In this document: positions 6,380-6,578 of the stretch, one piece after another
How the letters are laid out: every line of letters begins with the position of its first letter
Numbering within the stretch: the first letter of the stretch is position 1
Assembly: GCA_964432565.1 (NCBI GenBank)
Contig: CAYSOA010000076.1
Location: 1-6,578 of the forward strand
Length of the DNA: 6,578 nt
DNA from: CAIOHW01 sp964432565
Lineage (GTDB): Bacteria; Bdellovibrionota; UBA1018
Reading direction: 5' to 3'
Translations under genes and position numbers: made by a program
The notes under the pieces: generated by a model
The model's database searches: none
Told to the model about the DNA's origin: nothing
The model's input: the letters and a program-made list of their open reading frames with translations, nothing else

Positions 6380-6397
6380 GCCCCACTACCGTGGGGC
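6380..6397 (+). terminator. GC-rich hairpin after secG, candidate operon terminator
   Basis: GCCCCAC-TACC-GTGGGGC is a perfect 7-base-pair stem with a 4-base loop, starting 13 bases after the secG stop. The position suits the end of the gap-pgk-tpiA-secG transcript. No T-tract follows (the next bases are CCCTCGAAGAAAATAG), so it may be a transcript-stabilising or pausing structure, not a full intrinsic terminator. Read on the other strand the stem is followed by AGTTTAC, also a poor T-tract, so it might act for the minus-strand frame to the right. Confidence 0.45.
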
Positions 6398-6463
6398 CCC
6401 TCGAAGAAAATAGACCTCCAACCTCGAATCAGAACCTCAACTGAGGGCGATCGAAAGCCGGAC

Positions 6464-6499
6464 TGGCGTGGATTTCATGCCAACGCTCACGCCGTGAGC
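6464..6499. repeat. Two adjacent small hairpins near the right edge
   Basis: The first hairpin pairs TGGCGTG (6464-6470) with CATGCCA (6476-6482) around a 5-base loop, with one G-T wobble. The second pairs GCTCAC (6485-6490) with GTGAGC (6494-6499) around GCC, and contains the stop codon of the minus-strand frame entering from the right. They are two bases apart. They could be transcript-end structures for that frame or part of the end of a mobile element. Neither is followed by a T-run on either strand. Confidence 0.35.
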
Positions 6500-6578
6500 A
6501 CGCGGTTATGGTAGTCGGCGTAGAGATAGAGGTGAAGCTCGAGCCGGTCGGCCCGTTTGCTGGTGCACCAGGTGCGCC
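6487..6578 (-). CDS. Unidentified partial protein, C-terminal 29 residues only
   Basis: A minus-strand frame is open from the right edge (first full codon 6576-6574) to a TGA at 6489-6487. It encodes a basic segment (TSKRADR) followed by an aromatic/aliphatic stretch (LELHLYLYADYHNRVLTA). The other two minus-strand frames look less protein-like: one closes with a TAA within 70 bases and the other gives an unremarkable composition. The basic-then-YHNR pattern is loosely reminiscent of the C-terminal ends of DDE transposases, but 29 residues are too few to assign a family. The frame is convergent with secG, 120 bases apart. Treat it as a possible gene end of unknown function. Confidence 0.3.
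   Translation of the reverse strand, partial: RTWCTSKRADRLELHLYLYADYHNRVLTA

Noticed and set aside
6436..6446. Short inverted repeat CCTCA-AC-TGAGG after secG
   Set aside because: The stem is only five base pairs with a 2-base centre, too tight for a hairpin, with no T-run and no symmetry beyond it; easily due to chance.

Overview
The window looks like chromosomal, housekeeping-type DNA from a Gram-negative bacterium. Base composition is GC-rich, around 60% by eye (not counted). The gene order gap-pgk-tpiA-secG is widespread in bacteria. The SecG core (QQGKGADIS, FGGSSQTVFGSSG) resembles what I remember of deltaproteobacterial or Bdellovibrionota proteins. That placement is an inference, and no marker here fixes the genus.

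Layout, left to right. A TetR-family regulator is read on the minus strand from 614 and runs off the left edge, so its 3' end is missing. A short divergent intergenic region (615-676), rich in TACC/GGTA words, separates it from rightward genes. First come an M42-like metallo-aminopeptidase (677-1867) and, 18 bases on, a tandem-domain universal stress protein (1886-2809). After a 73-base gap comes a compact lower-glycolysis/secretion cluster: gap (2883-3905), pgk (3902-5092, overlapping gap by 4 bases), tpiA (5105-5983) and secG (5992-6366). A GC-rich hairpin follows secG. The last 180 bases hold two more small hairpins and the 29-residue C-terminal end of an unidentified minus-strand frame entering from the right edge.

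How the genes fit together. TpiA interconverts dihydroxyacetone phosphate and glyceraldehyde-3-phosphate. GapA oxidises and phosphorylates the latter to 1,3-bisphosphoglycerate, and Pgk transfers that phosphate to ADP. The three form one contiguous segment of glycolysis, probably on one transcript together with the SecYEG subunit SecG. The peptidase and Usp genes may form a separate two-gene unit or read into gap. The TetR regulator could act on its own promoter and on the peptidase-Usp promoter.

No CRISPR array, tRNA, rRNA or complete mobile element was seen. I did not find a clearly undescribed system. The points most worth checking are the TACC-box cluster in the divergent promoter, the Shine-Dalgarno-less and possibly leaderless starts of the promoter-proximal genes, the enlarged triosephosphate isomerase, and the unidentified frame with hairpins at the right edge.
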